The notes beneath the pieces are model-generated. The model saw only the letters and a list, made by a program, of their open reading frames with translations, had not been told where the DNA came from and did no database searches. The position numbers and the translations under genes are program-made. Of a DNA stretch of 64,000 nt, positions 27,536-37,198 are shown piece by piece (position 1 is the first letter of the stretch; each line of letters starts with the position of its first letter). Origin of the DNA: Rossellomorea vietnamensis (GTDB lineage: Bacteria > Bacillota > Bacilli > Bacillales > Bacillaceae_B); assembly GCF_025398035.1 (NCBI RefSeq), contig NZ_CP104558.1, positions 3,080,501 through 3,144,500 on the forward strand, written 5' to 3'.

Positions 27536-29278
27536 ATGGATTGGAAACATAATTATACAAGATGGATTAGTTATCCTGATTTAAATAAAGATTTAAAGAA
27601 GCAATTAATAAATATAGATAATAATAAGCAAGCAATTGAAGAACTTTTTTATAAATACCTTGAATTCGGTACTGGAGGAATTCGAGGTGAGCTGGGGCCT
27701 GGAACAAACCGTCTTAATATCTATATGATCCGTAAAGCAACAGAAGGATTAGCTAGATTTATTATGGAAAAAGGAGATGGAGCTATAGAACAGGGAGTTG
27801 CCATTGCCTATGATTCCCGTCACAAATCTCCAGAATTTGCATTAGAAGTTGCAAAGACTCTTGGTAGGCATGGAATTAAGTCATACTTATTTGAGGAATT
27901 ACGTCCCACCCCAGTTCTGTCATTTGCTGTACGCCATTTAAATACTTATGCGGGGATAGTGATAACAGCTAGCCATAACCCACCCGAATACAATGGATAT
28001 AAAGTATATGGACCTGATGGAGGACAAATTCCTCCTATTATGGCTGACCAATTAATCCAATATGTAAATGGTGTGGAAAATGAACTAGATGTGGAAGTTG
28101 CTGATGAGTCTGATTTATTGAGCAATGGAACCTTAACTTATATTGGAGAAGAAGTAGATACGGCTTATCATGAAGAATTATTAACAATTCGCCAGAATGC
28201 TGATGTTATCAAAGAAGTTGCTGATTCTCTAAAGATCGTTTTCACTCCACTTCATGGGACGGCCAACCACCCAGTAAGAAAAGGTTTTAAAAAATTTGGA
28301 TTTAAGAATGTTACCGTCGTGAAAGAGCAAGAGTTACCGGACCCTAATTTCTCATCAGTAAAATCTCCTAATCCGGAAGAGCATGCAGCCTTTGAATTGG
28401 CTATTCAGTATGGTGAGAGAGAAAATGCTGATATCTTGATGGGTACAGACCCAGATGCTGATCGTTTAGGTGTTGCAGTGAAGAATGCTGAAGACAAATA
28501 TGAAGTGTTAACAGGAAATCAAATGGGAGCACTGATGCTTCATTATCTTTTAAATCAGCAAATGGCGAATGAAACATTACCTAAAAATGGAATCGTTATT
28601 AAAACAATTGTTACTTCGGAAATTGGAAGAGTGATTGCAGAAAGCTTTGGCATTCCAACTCTTGATACTCTAACTGGCTTTAAGTTCATTGGAGAGAAAA
28701 TCCAACAGTATGAAGAAAATGGTGAGTATACTTTCTTATTTGGCTATGAAGAAAGTTATGGATATCTGATTGGGGATTTTGTTCGTGATAAAGATGCTGT
28801 TCAGGCAGCTATCTTTACTGCAGAAGTTGCGGCATTTTATAAGTCACAAGGTAAGTCTTTGTATGATGGGCTAATGGAGATATTTGAACAGTATGGATAT
28901 TATAAAGAATCTCTTCAGTCTCTAACCCTTAAAGGAAAAGCGGGGGCGGAGCAAATTTCTGAAATTCTTGCAGACTTCAGAAATACACCTCCTGCAAAGA
29001 TTGCTGGTATTAAGGTGAAGTCTATTGAAGATTATAAGACGTCAGAGAGGGTGTACCTTGAAACCGGTATAAAGGAAGCAATCGACCTTCCAAAATCAAA
29101 TGTCATCAAGTATTTCTTAGAAGACGGTTCTTGGTTCTGTGTACGCCCATCAGGGACAGAGCCGAAAGCTAAGTTTTATTTTGGAGTGCAAGGCAATTCA
29201 CTGGCTCATAGCCAAGAAAAGTTAAAGAAGCTTGAAATTGGAGTAATGGATAGGGTTCATAATCTAGTGACAGTATGA
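27536..29278 (+). CDS. pgcA: Alpha-phosphohexomutase (PgcA-like phosphoglucomutase/phosphomannomutase)
   Basis: At 580 residues this matches B. subtilis PgcA (581). The order [12 protein letters not shown], the phosphoserine loop [15 protein letters not shown], the metal loop [12 protein letters not shown], the sugar-binding [12 protein letters not shown] and the phosphate-binding [13 protein letters not shown] is complete. It moves phosphate between C6 and C1 of glucose, and in this operon possibly also of mannose to feed ManC. No separate phosphomannomutase was seen in the window, which makes dual use plausible. Confidence 0.9.
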   Translation: MDWKHNYTRWISYPDLNKDLKKQLINIDNNKQAIEELFYKYLEFGTGGIRGELGPGTNRLNIYMIRKATEGLARFIMEKGDGAIEQGVAIAYDSRHKSPEFALEVAKTLGRHGIKSYLFEELRPTPVLSFAVRHLNTYAGIVITASHNPPEYNGYKVYGPDGGQIPPIMADQLIQYVNGVENELDVEVADESDLLSNGTLTYIGEEVDTAYHEELLTIRQNADVIKEVADSLKIVFTPLHGTANHPVRKGFKKFGFKNVTVVKEQELPDPNFSSVKSPNPEEHAAFELAIQYGERENADILMGTDPDADRLGVAVKNAEDKYEVLTGNQMGALMLHYLLNQQMANETLPKNGIVIKTIVTSEIGRVIAESFGIPTLDTLTGFKFIGEKIQQYEENGEYTFLFGYEESYGYLIGDFVRDKDAVQAAIFTAEVAAFYKSQGKSLYDGLMEIFEQYGYYKESLQSLTLKGKAGAEQISEILADFRNTPPAKIAGIKVKSIEDYKTSERVYLETGIKEAIDLPKSNVIKYFLEDGSWFCVRPSGTEPKAKFYFGVQGNSLAHSQEKLKKLEIGVMDRVHNLVTV

Positions 29279-29292
29279 GAGGAGAAAGTGAC

Positions 29293-30270
29293 ATGATTCT
29301 AGTAGTTGGCGGTGCGGGGTATATTGGCAGTCACCTAGTAAAGGAATTGGTTGAGGAAAAAGAGGTAGTCGTTCTGGATAACCTATCAACCGGACACGAG
29401 AATTTGATTGATGAACGGGTTCGTTTTGTCCAAGGAGATTTAGGAAATAGAGAAACACTGGAACAACTTTTCTCAAAATATCCAATCGAAGCTGTTATGC
29501 ATTTTGCTGCTAATAGTCTAGTAGGAGAATCGGTACAGAATCCTTATAAGTATTACGACAACAACGTTTCAAATACTTTAACTCTATTAGATGTGATGCT
29601 GAAGAAGGACGTGAAGAACTTTATTTTCTCTTCTACAGCGGCTACATATGGTATTCCGGATACTGATCTCATTACAGAAGAAACTGTAACCAATCCTATA
29701 AATCCATATGGACGTTCTAAACTTATGATTGAACAGATTTTGGAGGACTTCCATCAGGCTTACGGATTAAACTATATTGTGTTAAGGTATTTCAATGCTG
29801 CTGGAGCTCATATATCGGAAGAGATTGGGGAGAATCATGATCCTGAAACACACTTAATCCCGATTGTCCTTGAACAATTATTAGGAAAACGCGAAAGTAT
29901 TTCCGTATTTGGGACAGACTATGACACTCATGATGGGACATGCATTCGAGACTACATCCACGTGACAGATTTGGCCAATGCTCATATCTTAAGCCTGAAT
30001 GCTTTATTAGAAGGGAAGCTCCAAAAAGCGACCTATAACTTAGGAAATGGTAAAGGATATTCTGTAAAAGAAATCATAGATACTTGTGAAAGAGTAACAG
30101 GTATTGAAGCGAATGTTATTCTTTCAGATAGACGTCCTGGAGACCCGGCAATACTCGTAGCTTCTTCTGAGAAGATTTATCGGGAATTAGGGTGGAAGGC
30201 TGGGTATGAGCTGGAGAATATTATCGAGAGTGCTTGGAAGTGGCACAGAAATAGTACGGTAATGGTTTAA
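29293..30270 (+). CDS. galE: UDP-glucose 4-epimerase
   Basis: The 325-residue extended short-chain dehydrogenase carries MILVVGGAGYIGSHLVKEL at its NAD site, VMHFAANSLVGES, FSSTAATYG, NPYGRSKLM with the catalytic tyrosine and lysine, and YFNAAGA. It interconverts UDP-glucose and UDP-galactose. GAGGAGAAAG before ATG 29293 sets the start, so the 29275 extension is not used. It is the last gene of the exopolysaccharide operon and is followed by a strong terminator. Confidence 0.95.
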   Translation: MILVVGGAGYIGSHLVKELVEEKEVVVLDNLSTGHENLIDERVRFVQGDLGNRETLEQLFSKYPIEAVMHFAANSLVGESVQNPYKYYDNNVSNTLTLLDVMLKKDVKNFIFSSTAATYGIPDTDLITEETVTNPINPYGRSKLMIEQILEDFHQAYGLNYIVLRYFNAAGAHISEEIGENHDPETHLIPIVLEQLLGKRESISVFGTDYDTHDGTCIRDYIHVTDLANAHILSLNALLEGKLQKATYNLGNGKGYSVKEIIDTCERVTGIEANVILSDRRPGDPAILVASSEKIYRELGWKAGYELENIIESAWKWHRNSTVMV

Positions 30271-30279
30271 CTATAATAC

Positions 30280-30323
30280 AAAAGACCTTGAAGAGCGGTA
30301 TTCCCTTCTTCAAGGTCTTTTTG
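30280..30323. terminator. Bidirectional terminator after galE
   Basis: AAAGACCTTGAAGA and TTCTTCAAGGTCTTTTT form a long stem closing the exopolysaccharide operon, and the reverse reading serves the convergent LacI gene. Confidence 0.88.
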
Positions 30324-30329
30324 TTATGT

Positions 30330-31352
30330 CTAATACACTCTCACCGGTGGTGAACTGGTAGACGCCCTCACAACCAACTGCGAAGAAATCAATATCTCCT
30401 GAAATGGCTCCCCCCGATTCTCCATTCTCCAACATAACTGCTCAACAGCTTTCTTTCCATACAGCTCCAAGTCAATATTCATCGTAGTGATCTTAGGATT
30501 GGCCAACTGTGAAAGTTGCCCATTGTCATAGCTGCATACAGAAGCATCCTGGGGGACTTTGTATCCCTGCTGCTGAAGGCACGAACTCACGAGAAACCCG
30601 AGCCCGTCATTGACACAGAACCAGGCAGTCGGTTTATCTGTCAGGTTCTGAATATAATCAAAGATGACATTTTCTTCTTCGACTGCATCGGTGAACATAT
30701 GAGGTTCAGCGGGTGTCAGCCCATGATCCCGTAGTGCATGGACATATCCTTCATATCGCTCCTGGTAGCTGGGGGAGTAGTCGACATTTCCTATATAGGC
30801 AATATTTTTGTGACCCAGGTTGATCAAATGTTCGACGGCTTTATAGGCGCCGAATCGATTATTGGTGATGATCACATCTGAGTGATTCGTTGGATGGTGG
30901 TGATCGATCATCACGGTCGGTATGCCTGTCGCAATGACTTTGTTGATGTAGTCATTGCTGATATGTGAGAGGATGATAATGCCATCAACTGATTGATTCT
31001 CGATGAAGGAAGGGAGAATGAGTTGTTTTGTAGCTTCCTTGTTGATGGACTGAATCTGCAAGGTCATCCCTCTCTGCACTGCTTCTTTTTCAATGCTTAA
31101 GAATATTTCACCAAAGAAGCTTTTCAGTGAGAAGGCCAGGTCCGATGCAATGAGCGCGATGCTTCCTTGTTTTCTTCCATTAGCTACTTGGCGGGCTTTC
31201 GGATAATCGTAGCCAAGCTCCATCGCGGCATTTTTTACTAGATCCCTTGTTTCTTCACTGACTCCGGGTTTTCCTGTTAGGGCTTGTGAGACAGAGTTCT
31301 TCGATATATTTAAACGATCGGCAATGTCTTGCATCGTTACTTTCTTTTTCAT
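30330..31352 (-). CDS. LacI-family transcriptional regulator
   Basis: The 340-residue repressor has an N-terminal helix-turn-helix (TMQDIADRLNISKNSVSQALTGKPGVSEETRDLV) and a periplasmic-binding-like sensor domain (IALIASDLAF onward, with IAYIGNVDYSPSYQERYEGY). It is transcribed with the DUF624 and ABC-transporter genes upstream and probably controls that operon and the divergent GH13-GH130 operon. Candidate operators with a GTAACGTTAC core lie at 35272-35329. The inducer is likely a mannoside or glucoside from the imported substrate. Confidence 0.92.
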   Translation of the reverse strand: MKKKVTMQDIADRLNISKNSVSQALTGKPGVSEETRDLVKNAAMELGYDYPKARQVANGRKQGSIALIASDLAFSLKSFFGEIFLSIEKEAVQRGMTLQIQSINKEATKQLILPSFIENQSVDGIIILSHISNDYINKVIATGIPTVMIDHHHPTNHSDVIITNNRFGAYKAVEHLINLGHKNIAYIGNVDYSPSYQERYEGYVHALRDHGLTPAEPHMFTDAVEEENVIFDYIQNLTDKPTAWFCVNDGLGFLVSSCLQQQGYKVPQDASVCSYDNGQLSQLANPKITTMNIDLELYGKKAVEQLCWRMENRGEPFQEILISSQLVVRASTSSPPVRVY

Positions 31353-31372
31353 CAATATTCACTCGCAATCTG

Positions 31373-32053
31373 CTAAACAATTAATTTCTTCTCTAGTTCT
31401 TGTATGATACTCTTCATGATCCACATGACCCCATAGCAAAATGGTCCGATTATAAAGAATAATGAAATAAATGGAATGATATATATTAGTATACCAGTTA
31501 CGGCTACCATACTAATAAGGATAAGGGTCGTTTTAATATTGAATAATGTATACCCATAGGCAAGTTTAAAGAGCCCTCTAAGTGGGACTTCTAAACGGGA
31601 CAGTATGGGGTATAGATATAAGGAAGATATGGCGTTTGTAATCAGGATCAAATAACATAGCGGCGTAATATAAGATCCGATTTCATGGTCTGTAAGAAAT
31701 ATGATATCTGCTGTGACGATGGACGTGATCAATAAATGGATGGTCCATGGAAGCAGGGCTTGCCGCATGTTTTCTTTCACGGCTGTGAAATAGTCTTTGG
31801 TAATTGAAATGGTCTTCTCCCGATGCAGCTTCCCCATGACACTGAATACGGCGGTCAGTGCCGGACCCAACGGCAGCAAGCTGACGAGAAGAATGCCCCA
31901 GCTGAATAGATTGGCAGGGTCCCAGAAGAGCTGTACCACCAGCCAAAATGGAATGGTAAACAGAAAGAAATAGATATTGGTCAGTAAGAACCAATACGTG
32001 AAATTAAGAATGCGGTAAAAGATATTTTCGTTCAAGTCTTTTGAGAGATTCAT
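31373..32053 (-). CDS. DUF624 (YesL-like) membrane protein
   Basis: The 226-residue protein has about five membrane spans and the family start FYRILNFTYWFLLTNIYFFLFTIPFW. DUF624 proteins accompany MalFG-type sugar ABC importers in Bacillus (for example YesL beside YesOPQ); their function is unknown. GGAG nine bases before ATG 32053 supports this start over the upstream TTG 32068. It lies between the permeases and the LacI gene, all in one direction. Confidence 0.85.
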   Translation of the reverse strand: MNLSKDLNENIFYRILNFTYWFLLTNIYFFLFTIPFWLVVQLFWDPANLFSWGILLVSLLPLGPALTAVFSVMGKLHREKTISITKDYFTAVKENMRQALLPWTIHLLITSIVTADIIFLTDHEIGSYITPLCYLILITNAISSLYLYPILSRLEVPLRGLFKLAYGYTLFNIKTTLILISMVAVTGILIYIIPFISLFFIIGPFCYGVMWIMKSIIQELEKKLIV

Positions 32054-32119
32054 ATGTGTCATCTCCAATGTAATAGAATAATAGCAGGGGTGAGGGGAAT
32101 CCCCTTCACCCCTTGTTGA

Positions 32120-32974
32120 TTACCCCTTGATGCCGGTCACGGTAATTCCTTCAACAAAGTGCTTCTGCATCGAGAAGAAGATCACGATGGTCGGAAGGAG
32201 TACGAGTAAGGATGCGGCCATCAATGGACCCCACTCCACCTTGGTCATTCCGTTGAACATGGCGAGTCCAAGCTGCAGGGTAAACTTGCTGGAATCATTT
32301 AAGTACATCAATGGACCCAATAGGTCATTCCAGGAGCCCTGGAAAGAGAATAAACCGATTGTGATGAGAGCTGGCTTCGACAATGGCAGGAAGATCTTAT
32401 AAAAAATCTGAAGCCTGTTCGCACCGTCCATGACAGCTGATTCTTCCAACTCTTTCGGTATGGACATGAAGAATTGACGCAGTAAAAAGATAAACACGGC
32501 CTGTCCCCCAAAGAAGGAAGGGACGATCAGCGGTTTGAACGTGTTGATCCAGCCAACTTCACTGAACATGATAAAGACAGGGATCATCGTGATTTCTCCA
32601 GGTAACATAATGGTTGAGAGCAGGATCACAAACCAGAAGTTCTTTCCGGGAAAGTTGAATCGTGCAAATCCATAAGCGACAAGTGCGGATACGAACACTT
32701 CGGCGAACATCCGGAATCCGGTGATGATGACGGTGTTCTTAAAGTAAAGAAAGAAAGGGATGTCCGTGACGGCCTTTTTATAGTTCTCCCATTCAAACGT
32801 TTCCGGAATCCATTTCGGAGGGATTTCAAAGATGATGTCCCCTGACTTCAAAGATGTTGAAATCATCCAGAATAATGGCAGGATGGTGGCGATGGATGCA
32901 AGGATTAAGAATAGATAGACGAATAGAGTTTCGACTTTTTTTCGTTGCTGGTTCGTCATGGTTGTAGCTGACAA
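32120..32974 (-). CDS. Sugar ABC transporter permease (MalG type)
   Basis: The 284-residue inner-membrane protein has six spans. The EAA loop is ELEESAVMDGANRLQIFYKIFLPLSKPAL, where the ATPase docks. The end FVEGITVTGIKG is typical for the CUT1 MalG half. A TTG start at 32974 is well supported by AGGAGGT eight bases upstream. It forms a heterodimer with the permease encoded just before it. Confidence 0.93.
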   Translation of the reverse strand: MSATTMTNQQRKKVETLFVYLFLILASIATILPLFWMISTSLKSGDIIFEIPPKWIPETFEWENYKKAVTDIPFFLYFKNTVIITGFRMFAEVFVSALVAYGFARFNFPGKNFWFVILLSTIMLPGEITMIPVFIMFSEVGWINTFKPLIVPSFFGGQAVFIFLLRQFFMSIPKELEESAVMDGANRLQIFYKIFLPLSKPALITIGLFSFQGSWNDLLGPLMYLNDSSKFTLQLGLAMFNGMTKVEWGPLMAASLLVLLPTIVIFFSMQKHFVEGITVTGIKG

Positions 32975-32993
32975 GGTCTTTCACCTCCTGGGT

Positions 32994-33914
32994 TTAAGAT
33001 TTTTTCTTGAATAATGTGAACTTCCGTTTCTTCTTCTGAGAGGGCTCGACTTCCCCTGCATAAAACACCCATAGGGATGAAGACTTAAAGACAAGGAGTG
33101 TCAGGAGAAGGATGATGAGAAACAGGATCCAGGCCATGGCCGTTGCGTAACCCATTTTATAATAGCTAAAGGCATTTTCATAAAGGTACACCATATAGAA
33201 TTGACCCTGGTTTCCTGCTCCTCCGATGATATAGGCATCGTTGAACTTACGGAAGGCACCGACGATTCCCATGACAAGATTGTAGAAAATGACAGGACTT
33301 AGCATCGGGATGGTGATCTTGGTGAATTTCGTCCACCAATTCGCTCCGTCGATTTCCGCCGATTCATAAAGGCTTCGGGGAATATCCTGTAGTCCGGCAA
33401 GGTAGGTGAGCATTCCGCCGCCTGCTCCCCAGATGGCCATCATAATATAGGAAGGGAGTACCCAGTTCGGGTCCCCAAGCCAGTTCGGGCCGTCAATCCC
33501 TATGTAAGAGAGTAATAGATTGATAAGACCGTATTCGGGATCAAGGATCCAGCGCCATAAGAGGGCGATGGAAACACCTGATACGACTGCCGGCATGTAG
33601 AGAGCCGTCCGGAAGAAATAGACGCCTTTTACTTTGATATTCACGATCGCTGCAATCGTCAGGGAAGACATGATTCCAAGGGGAATGGCGAATAGAGCGT
33701 AAATACATGTCACTTTAAGTGAATTCAAGAAGTTGGGATCGTTAAATAAGTCTACATAGTTTTGAAGTCCGATGAACGTTGGATCCGTAAACGAGTTCCA
33801 ATCGGTAAACCCGATATAGAATGCGAAGGAAATCGGGAAAAGGGTGAAAATGAGAAACCCGAGAATGTAGGGTGAAATAAATAATAGTCCTTCATACTTT
33901 TTAAACTTATTCAT
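32994..33914 (-). CDS. Sugar ABC transporter permease (MalF type)
   Basis: The 306-residue permease has six spans, LFISPYILGFLIFTLFPI at the start and the EAA loop SLYESAEIDGANWWTKFTKITIPMLSP. It is the CUT1 MalF-type partner of the next permease. AAGGTG nine bases before ATG 33914 favours this start over GTG 33926. No ATP-binding subunit gene is in the cluster, so it probably uses a shared MsmX-type ATPase. Confidence 0.93.
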   Translation of the reverse strand: MNKFKKYEGLLFISPYILGFLIFTLFPISFAFYIGFTDWNSFTDPTFIGLQNYVDLFNDPNFLNSLKVTCIYALFAIPLGIMSSLTIAAIVNIKVKGVYFFRTALYMPAVVSGVSIALLWRWILDPEYGLINLLLSYIGIDGPNWLGDPNWVLPSYIMMAIWGAGGGMLTYLAGLQDIPRSLYESAEIDGANWWTKFTKITIPMLSPVIFYNLVMGIVGAFRKFNDAYIIGGAGNQGQFYMVYLYENAFSYYKMGYATAMAWILFLIILLLTLLVFKSSSLWVFYAGEVEPSQKKKRKFTLFKKKS

Positions 33915-33977
33915 GTTTATCAACACCTTTGGAAAAAGAATAAGCTGATTTGCACCAGCTTATCCTCTTGAATTATG

Positions 33978-35243
33978 TTATTGGCCAATGATTTTACGTA
34001 ATGCTTCTGCTGTTTCTTTCGCAGCGTCTTCAGGAGATTTATCTCCAAGTAGAATCGGTTCGTATAGGTATTGCCAGATCGCTGTATCGATTTCAGCTTG
34101 TTTACTTTGGTTATTGTATCCTCTGGAGTATTCTGACGCCTTCTTCATCACATCAAGGGCGTATTCCTTCTCAGGACGGATGTCTGCTACGTTCTCAAGA
34201 TCTGATTTTGTAGGAGGGAGGATCTTCCACTCGTGCATGGCGTTGGTTAAATCGATTAACGCTTCTGCCGCAACGTCTTTATTCTTTGTATTGCTCGACA
34301 TGACCGTATCGGCAATCCAGCTGAATGTCGCTTGTTCAGTAGCGTGAGGAACTTCAGTCATACCGACGTCAAATGAATCACCGATCTGCTTCTCGAAGTC
34401 ATCCCCCGCACCACCGAAGAACATTCCGATCTTACCTGTTTTGAACATTTCAGGCCCCCCCGTGTTTTGAGATTGAGTCTTATCCGGAGCGACCTTATCT
34501 TTATTGATCAGCTCGTCGAACTTCTTGATTCCTTCAATGGCTTCTGGCTCATCAATTTTCACATTTCCGTCTTTATCGATGATTTCCCCACCATATGTCC
34601 AAACCCAAGTGGAAATAGGAGGCCATCCATCAATATTGGTTCCGTACTGATCCGTTTTGCCGTCGCCGTCTGTATCCTTTGTGATGGCTTTCGCAGCTTT
34701 TGAGAACTCGTCCCACGTCCAGTCTGCTTGTGGAACTTCTACGCCTTCTTTTTCAAATAAAGATTTATTGTAATACAGCATGATGGGTTGATTGATCCAA
34801 GGTAGTCCGTATAGCTTGTCCTTCATTTGTCCAATCGCTAACGGCCCTTCGAAATAATCGTCGAGATCGACTTCTTTATGATCCTTTACATATTCATCGA
34901 GAGGCGAAATCACCCCAAGTTCCGCATACATCGGTATATATTCCTGTGAAAGCCAGAAGAGGTCAGGTGCTTGTTTGGCTGACGCCATTGTCTGGATTTT
35001 CTTATAGTAGTCAGCAGGAATACTTTGAATCGTCAAGTTGTATTCATCTGTTTCTTCATTCAATTGATCTACAATCTCCTGGAACTCTTTCAATTCTGTT
35101 GCTCCAGCCCACGTCCCAACCTTTAATTCAACTGGACCGCCTTTTTCCCCGGTACTTCCTTCCTCTGAGTTTGAACAGCCTGCAACCAGTAAAGAAGACA
35201 TCAATAGTCCTGCAGTAAGCTTAGAAAACCATTTTCCCTTCAT
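33978..35243 (-). CDS. Sugar-binding lipoprotein of ABC transporter
   Basis: The 421-residue family 1 solute-binding protein starts MKGKWFSKLTAGLLMSSLLVAGC, a lipoprotein signal with lipobox LVAG-C. It continues with VELKVGTWAGATELKEFQEI and a GLPWINQPIMLYYNKSLF block typical of CUT1 binding proteins. It is lipid-anchored outside the membrane and delivers the sugar to the two permeases. The start at ATG 35243 follows a GGGGG site; the longer frame to 35294 has no signal-peptide logic. The ligand is probably an oligosaccharide suited to the divergent GH130 and GH13 enzymes. Confidence 0.92.
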   Translation of the reverse strand: MKGKWFSKLTAGLLMSSLLVAGCSNSEEGSTGEKGGPVELKVGTWAGATELKEFQEIVDQLNEETDEYNLTIQSIPADYYKKIQTMASAKQAPDLFWLSQEYIPMYAELGVISPLDEYVKDHKEVDLDDYFEGPLAIGQMKDKLYGLPWINQPIMLYYNKSLFEKEGVEVPQADWTWDEFSKAAKAITKDTDGDGKTDQYGTNIDGWPPISTWVWTYGGEIIDKDGNVKIDEPEAIEGIKKFDELINKDKVAPDKTQSQNTGGPEMFKTGKIGMFFGGAGDDFEKQIGDSFDVGMTEVPHATEQATFSWIADTVMSSNTKNKDVAAEALIDLTNAMHEWKILPPTKSDLENVADIRPEKEYALDVMKKASEYSRGYNNQSKQAEIDTAIWQYLYEPILLGDKSPEDAAKETAEALRKIIGQ

Positions 35244-35271
35244 CTCGTAACCCCCATTGTGAATTGTTTTG

Positions 35272-35281
35272 GTAGCGTTAT
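35272..35281. promoter_or_regulatory. Candidate LacI operator, weaker copy
   Basis: GTAGCGTTAT is a degenerate copy of GTAACGTTAC found 48 bases away, about 30 bases upstream of the binding-protein start. LacI-family operators usually have a central CG like this. Confidence 0.4.
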
Positions 35282-35319
35282 CATTTTTCTGCATTACAAA
35301 ATAAGTGAGTTGATATTAT

Positions 35320-35329
35320 GTAACGTTAC
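35320..35329. promoter_or_regulatory. Candidate LacI operator GTAACGTTAC
   Basis: A perfect 10-base palindrome with central CG in the 330-base gap between the divergent transporter and glycosidase operons. The rest of the gap is AT-rich promoter-like sequence without genes. Confidence 0.5.
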
Positions 35330-35573
35330 TTCTTGACATGATTATGCCATGTTAAAATCTAGTAGTCAATTGGAATTTTTAAAAAATAGTGAACTATCAA
35401 TAAGAGGTAATAGATGTATAATAGTGGTTTTCTTTTAATAGAGCGGAAGAATTCAATTGTAAAAGCTTATTGACTTAACTATATTTGTAATGTAAGAATG
35501 ACGTATATAGAATTTTTGTAATTTAAAATAATTTAATTTGTAATGTTGTTCGTTCAGAAGGGACGTGTTCTTT

Positions 35574-37184
35574 ATGAAAGGGGAATGGTGGAGGCAAGCA
35601 GTCTTCTATGAACTGTATGTGCCAAGTTTCTTCGACGGGAACGGAGATGGGGTAGGCGACTTTAAGGGAGCTCTTGAAAAATTGGATTATCTAAAGGAGC
35701 TCGGAATTGACGGTATCTGGCTGACTCCTTTTTATCCTTCTCCTAAAGTGGACAATGGATATGATATCTCGGATTATTATGGAGTTGATGAAGAGTACGG
35801 AACGATGGATGATTTTCAACTTTTCATCAAAGAAGCCCATGACCGGGGCATCAAGGTGGTGGCGGATCTCGTATTGAACCACACCTCGAGTGAGCATCCC
35901 TGGTTTCAAGAATCCCGATCTTCCAAGGATCATCCGAAGAGGGATTGGTACATATGGAAGGACCATCCGAATAATTGGGAATCCTTCTTCGGAGTCAGCG
36001 CGTGGGAGTTGGATGAAGCAACGAACCAATACTATTACCATGCCTTCGCCAAAGAGCAGGTGGATTTAAATTGGCACAATCCTGAAGTGAGGGAAGAAAT
36101 GATCCATGTGATGAAATTTTGGCTCGACCAGGGTCTGGATGGATTCAGGTTGGACGTCATCAACTTCTTGAAAGTACATCCTGACATGAAAGACAATCCA
36201 TATGATGAAGAGACAGGAGAACAAATCCATCTCCATGATAAGGATCAGGAAGGGATTCTGGATGTCATAAGGGACCTCTCCGCCATTGTGCATCAATACC
36301 CGGACAAATTCATGGTCGGGGAAGTCGGATCGGATGAACTCGATGTATTAACGACATATAGCGGAAAAGACAAACTGGATGTCGTGTTTAATTTCAACCT
36401 GGGAAGCTTAGAATCTTTCAATCTCCCGGATATGTATAAGCAACTAAGCGATATGGAAAAAGGACATTCCGAGGAACAGATCCCCACATTATTCTTTGGG
36501 AGCCATGATATGAAACGTTCACTTTCCAGGTTTGGCTGTGGTGATCGAAAGAAAGACCTGGATCGGGCTAAGCTGATCGCCACCTTGATGCTGACGGCCA
36601 AAGGAGTTCCGTTCATTTATTATGGAGAAGAGATAGGGATGGAAGACGTCACGATTCATGACATCAAGGAAATGAAGGATGTTCAAGGTAAGACCGCTTA
36701 TGAATCGGCCATCCGTGAAGGGAAGACAGAACAGGAAGCGTTGCGTGTTGCGAATGACAAAGGTAGAGATGCCTCTCGTTCTCCGATGCAGTGGAATGCT
36801 GAAAGGTATCACGGATTTTCTGAAAAGAAACCTTGGATTTTCCCGGCTGCGAATGATACGAACGTCTCTAGTCAAGAATCCGATCCCGATTCAATCCTAT
36901 CTTACTACAGAACGCTTATAGCGATTAGGAAAGAGTGGTCATCCCTTCATTCCGGGGAATATGAGGAAATGGGTATGTCCGGTCAGGTTCTTACATATGT
37001 GAAGAGTCATGATAGTGACAGAGTACTCGTTCTCTTAAATTTCAGTGAGAAATGCCTAGAAGTTAACTTGCAGAATATGATCTCGAAGGAGTCACATTTG
37101 GCCCTTTCAAGTAAGCGCTCACAATTGAAGTTTGGAAATACGATCGAATTGTTACCTTACGAGGCAATGATTATCACATTATAA
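35574..37184 (+). CDS. GH13 alpha-glucosidase (oligo-1,6-glucosidase-like)
   Basis: The 536-residue intracellular enzyme has WWRQAVFYELYVPSFFDGNGDGVGDF, VADLVLNHTSSEHPWF, the nucleophile block DGFRLDVINF, the acid/base block MVGEVGS, and the late RDASRSPMQWN block of the oligo-1,6-glucosidase / trehalose-6-phosphate hydrolase group. The usual NHD motif reads GSHD here, an atypical replacement near the third catalytic Asp, which itself is kept. ATG 35574 follows AGAAGGGA. It begins the operon with DUF1861, GH130 and a kinase. The substrate probably carries an alpha-glucosyl residue. Confidence 0.88.
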   Translation: MKGEWWRQAVFYELYVPSFFDGNGDGVGDFKGALEKLDYLKELGIDGIWLTPFYPSPKVDNGYDISDYYGVDEEYGTMDDFQLFIKEAHDRGIKVVADLVLNHTSSEHPWFQESRSSKDHPKRDWYIWKDHPNNWESFFGVSAWELDEATNQYYYHAFAKEQVDLNWHNPEVREEMIHVMKFWLDQGLDGFRLDVINFLKVHPDMKDNPYDEETGEQIHLHDKDQEGILDVIRDLSAIVHQYPDKFMVGEVGSDELDVLTTYSGKDKLDVVFNFNLGSLESFNLPDMYKQLSDMEKGHSEEQIPTLFFGSHDMKRSLSRFGCGDRKKDLDRAKLIATLMLTAKGVPFIYYGEEIGMEDVTIHDIKEMKDVQGKTAYESAIREGKTEQEALRVANDKGRDASRSPMQWNAERYHGFSEKKPWIFPAANDTNVSSQESDPDSILSYYRTLIAIRKEWSSLHSGEYEEMGMSGQVLTYVKSHDSDRVLVLLNFSEKCLEVNLQNMISKESHLALSSKRSQLKFGNTIELLPYEAMIITL

Positions 37185-37198
37185 AGGGGTTTTAGCTA

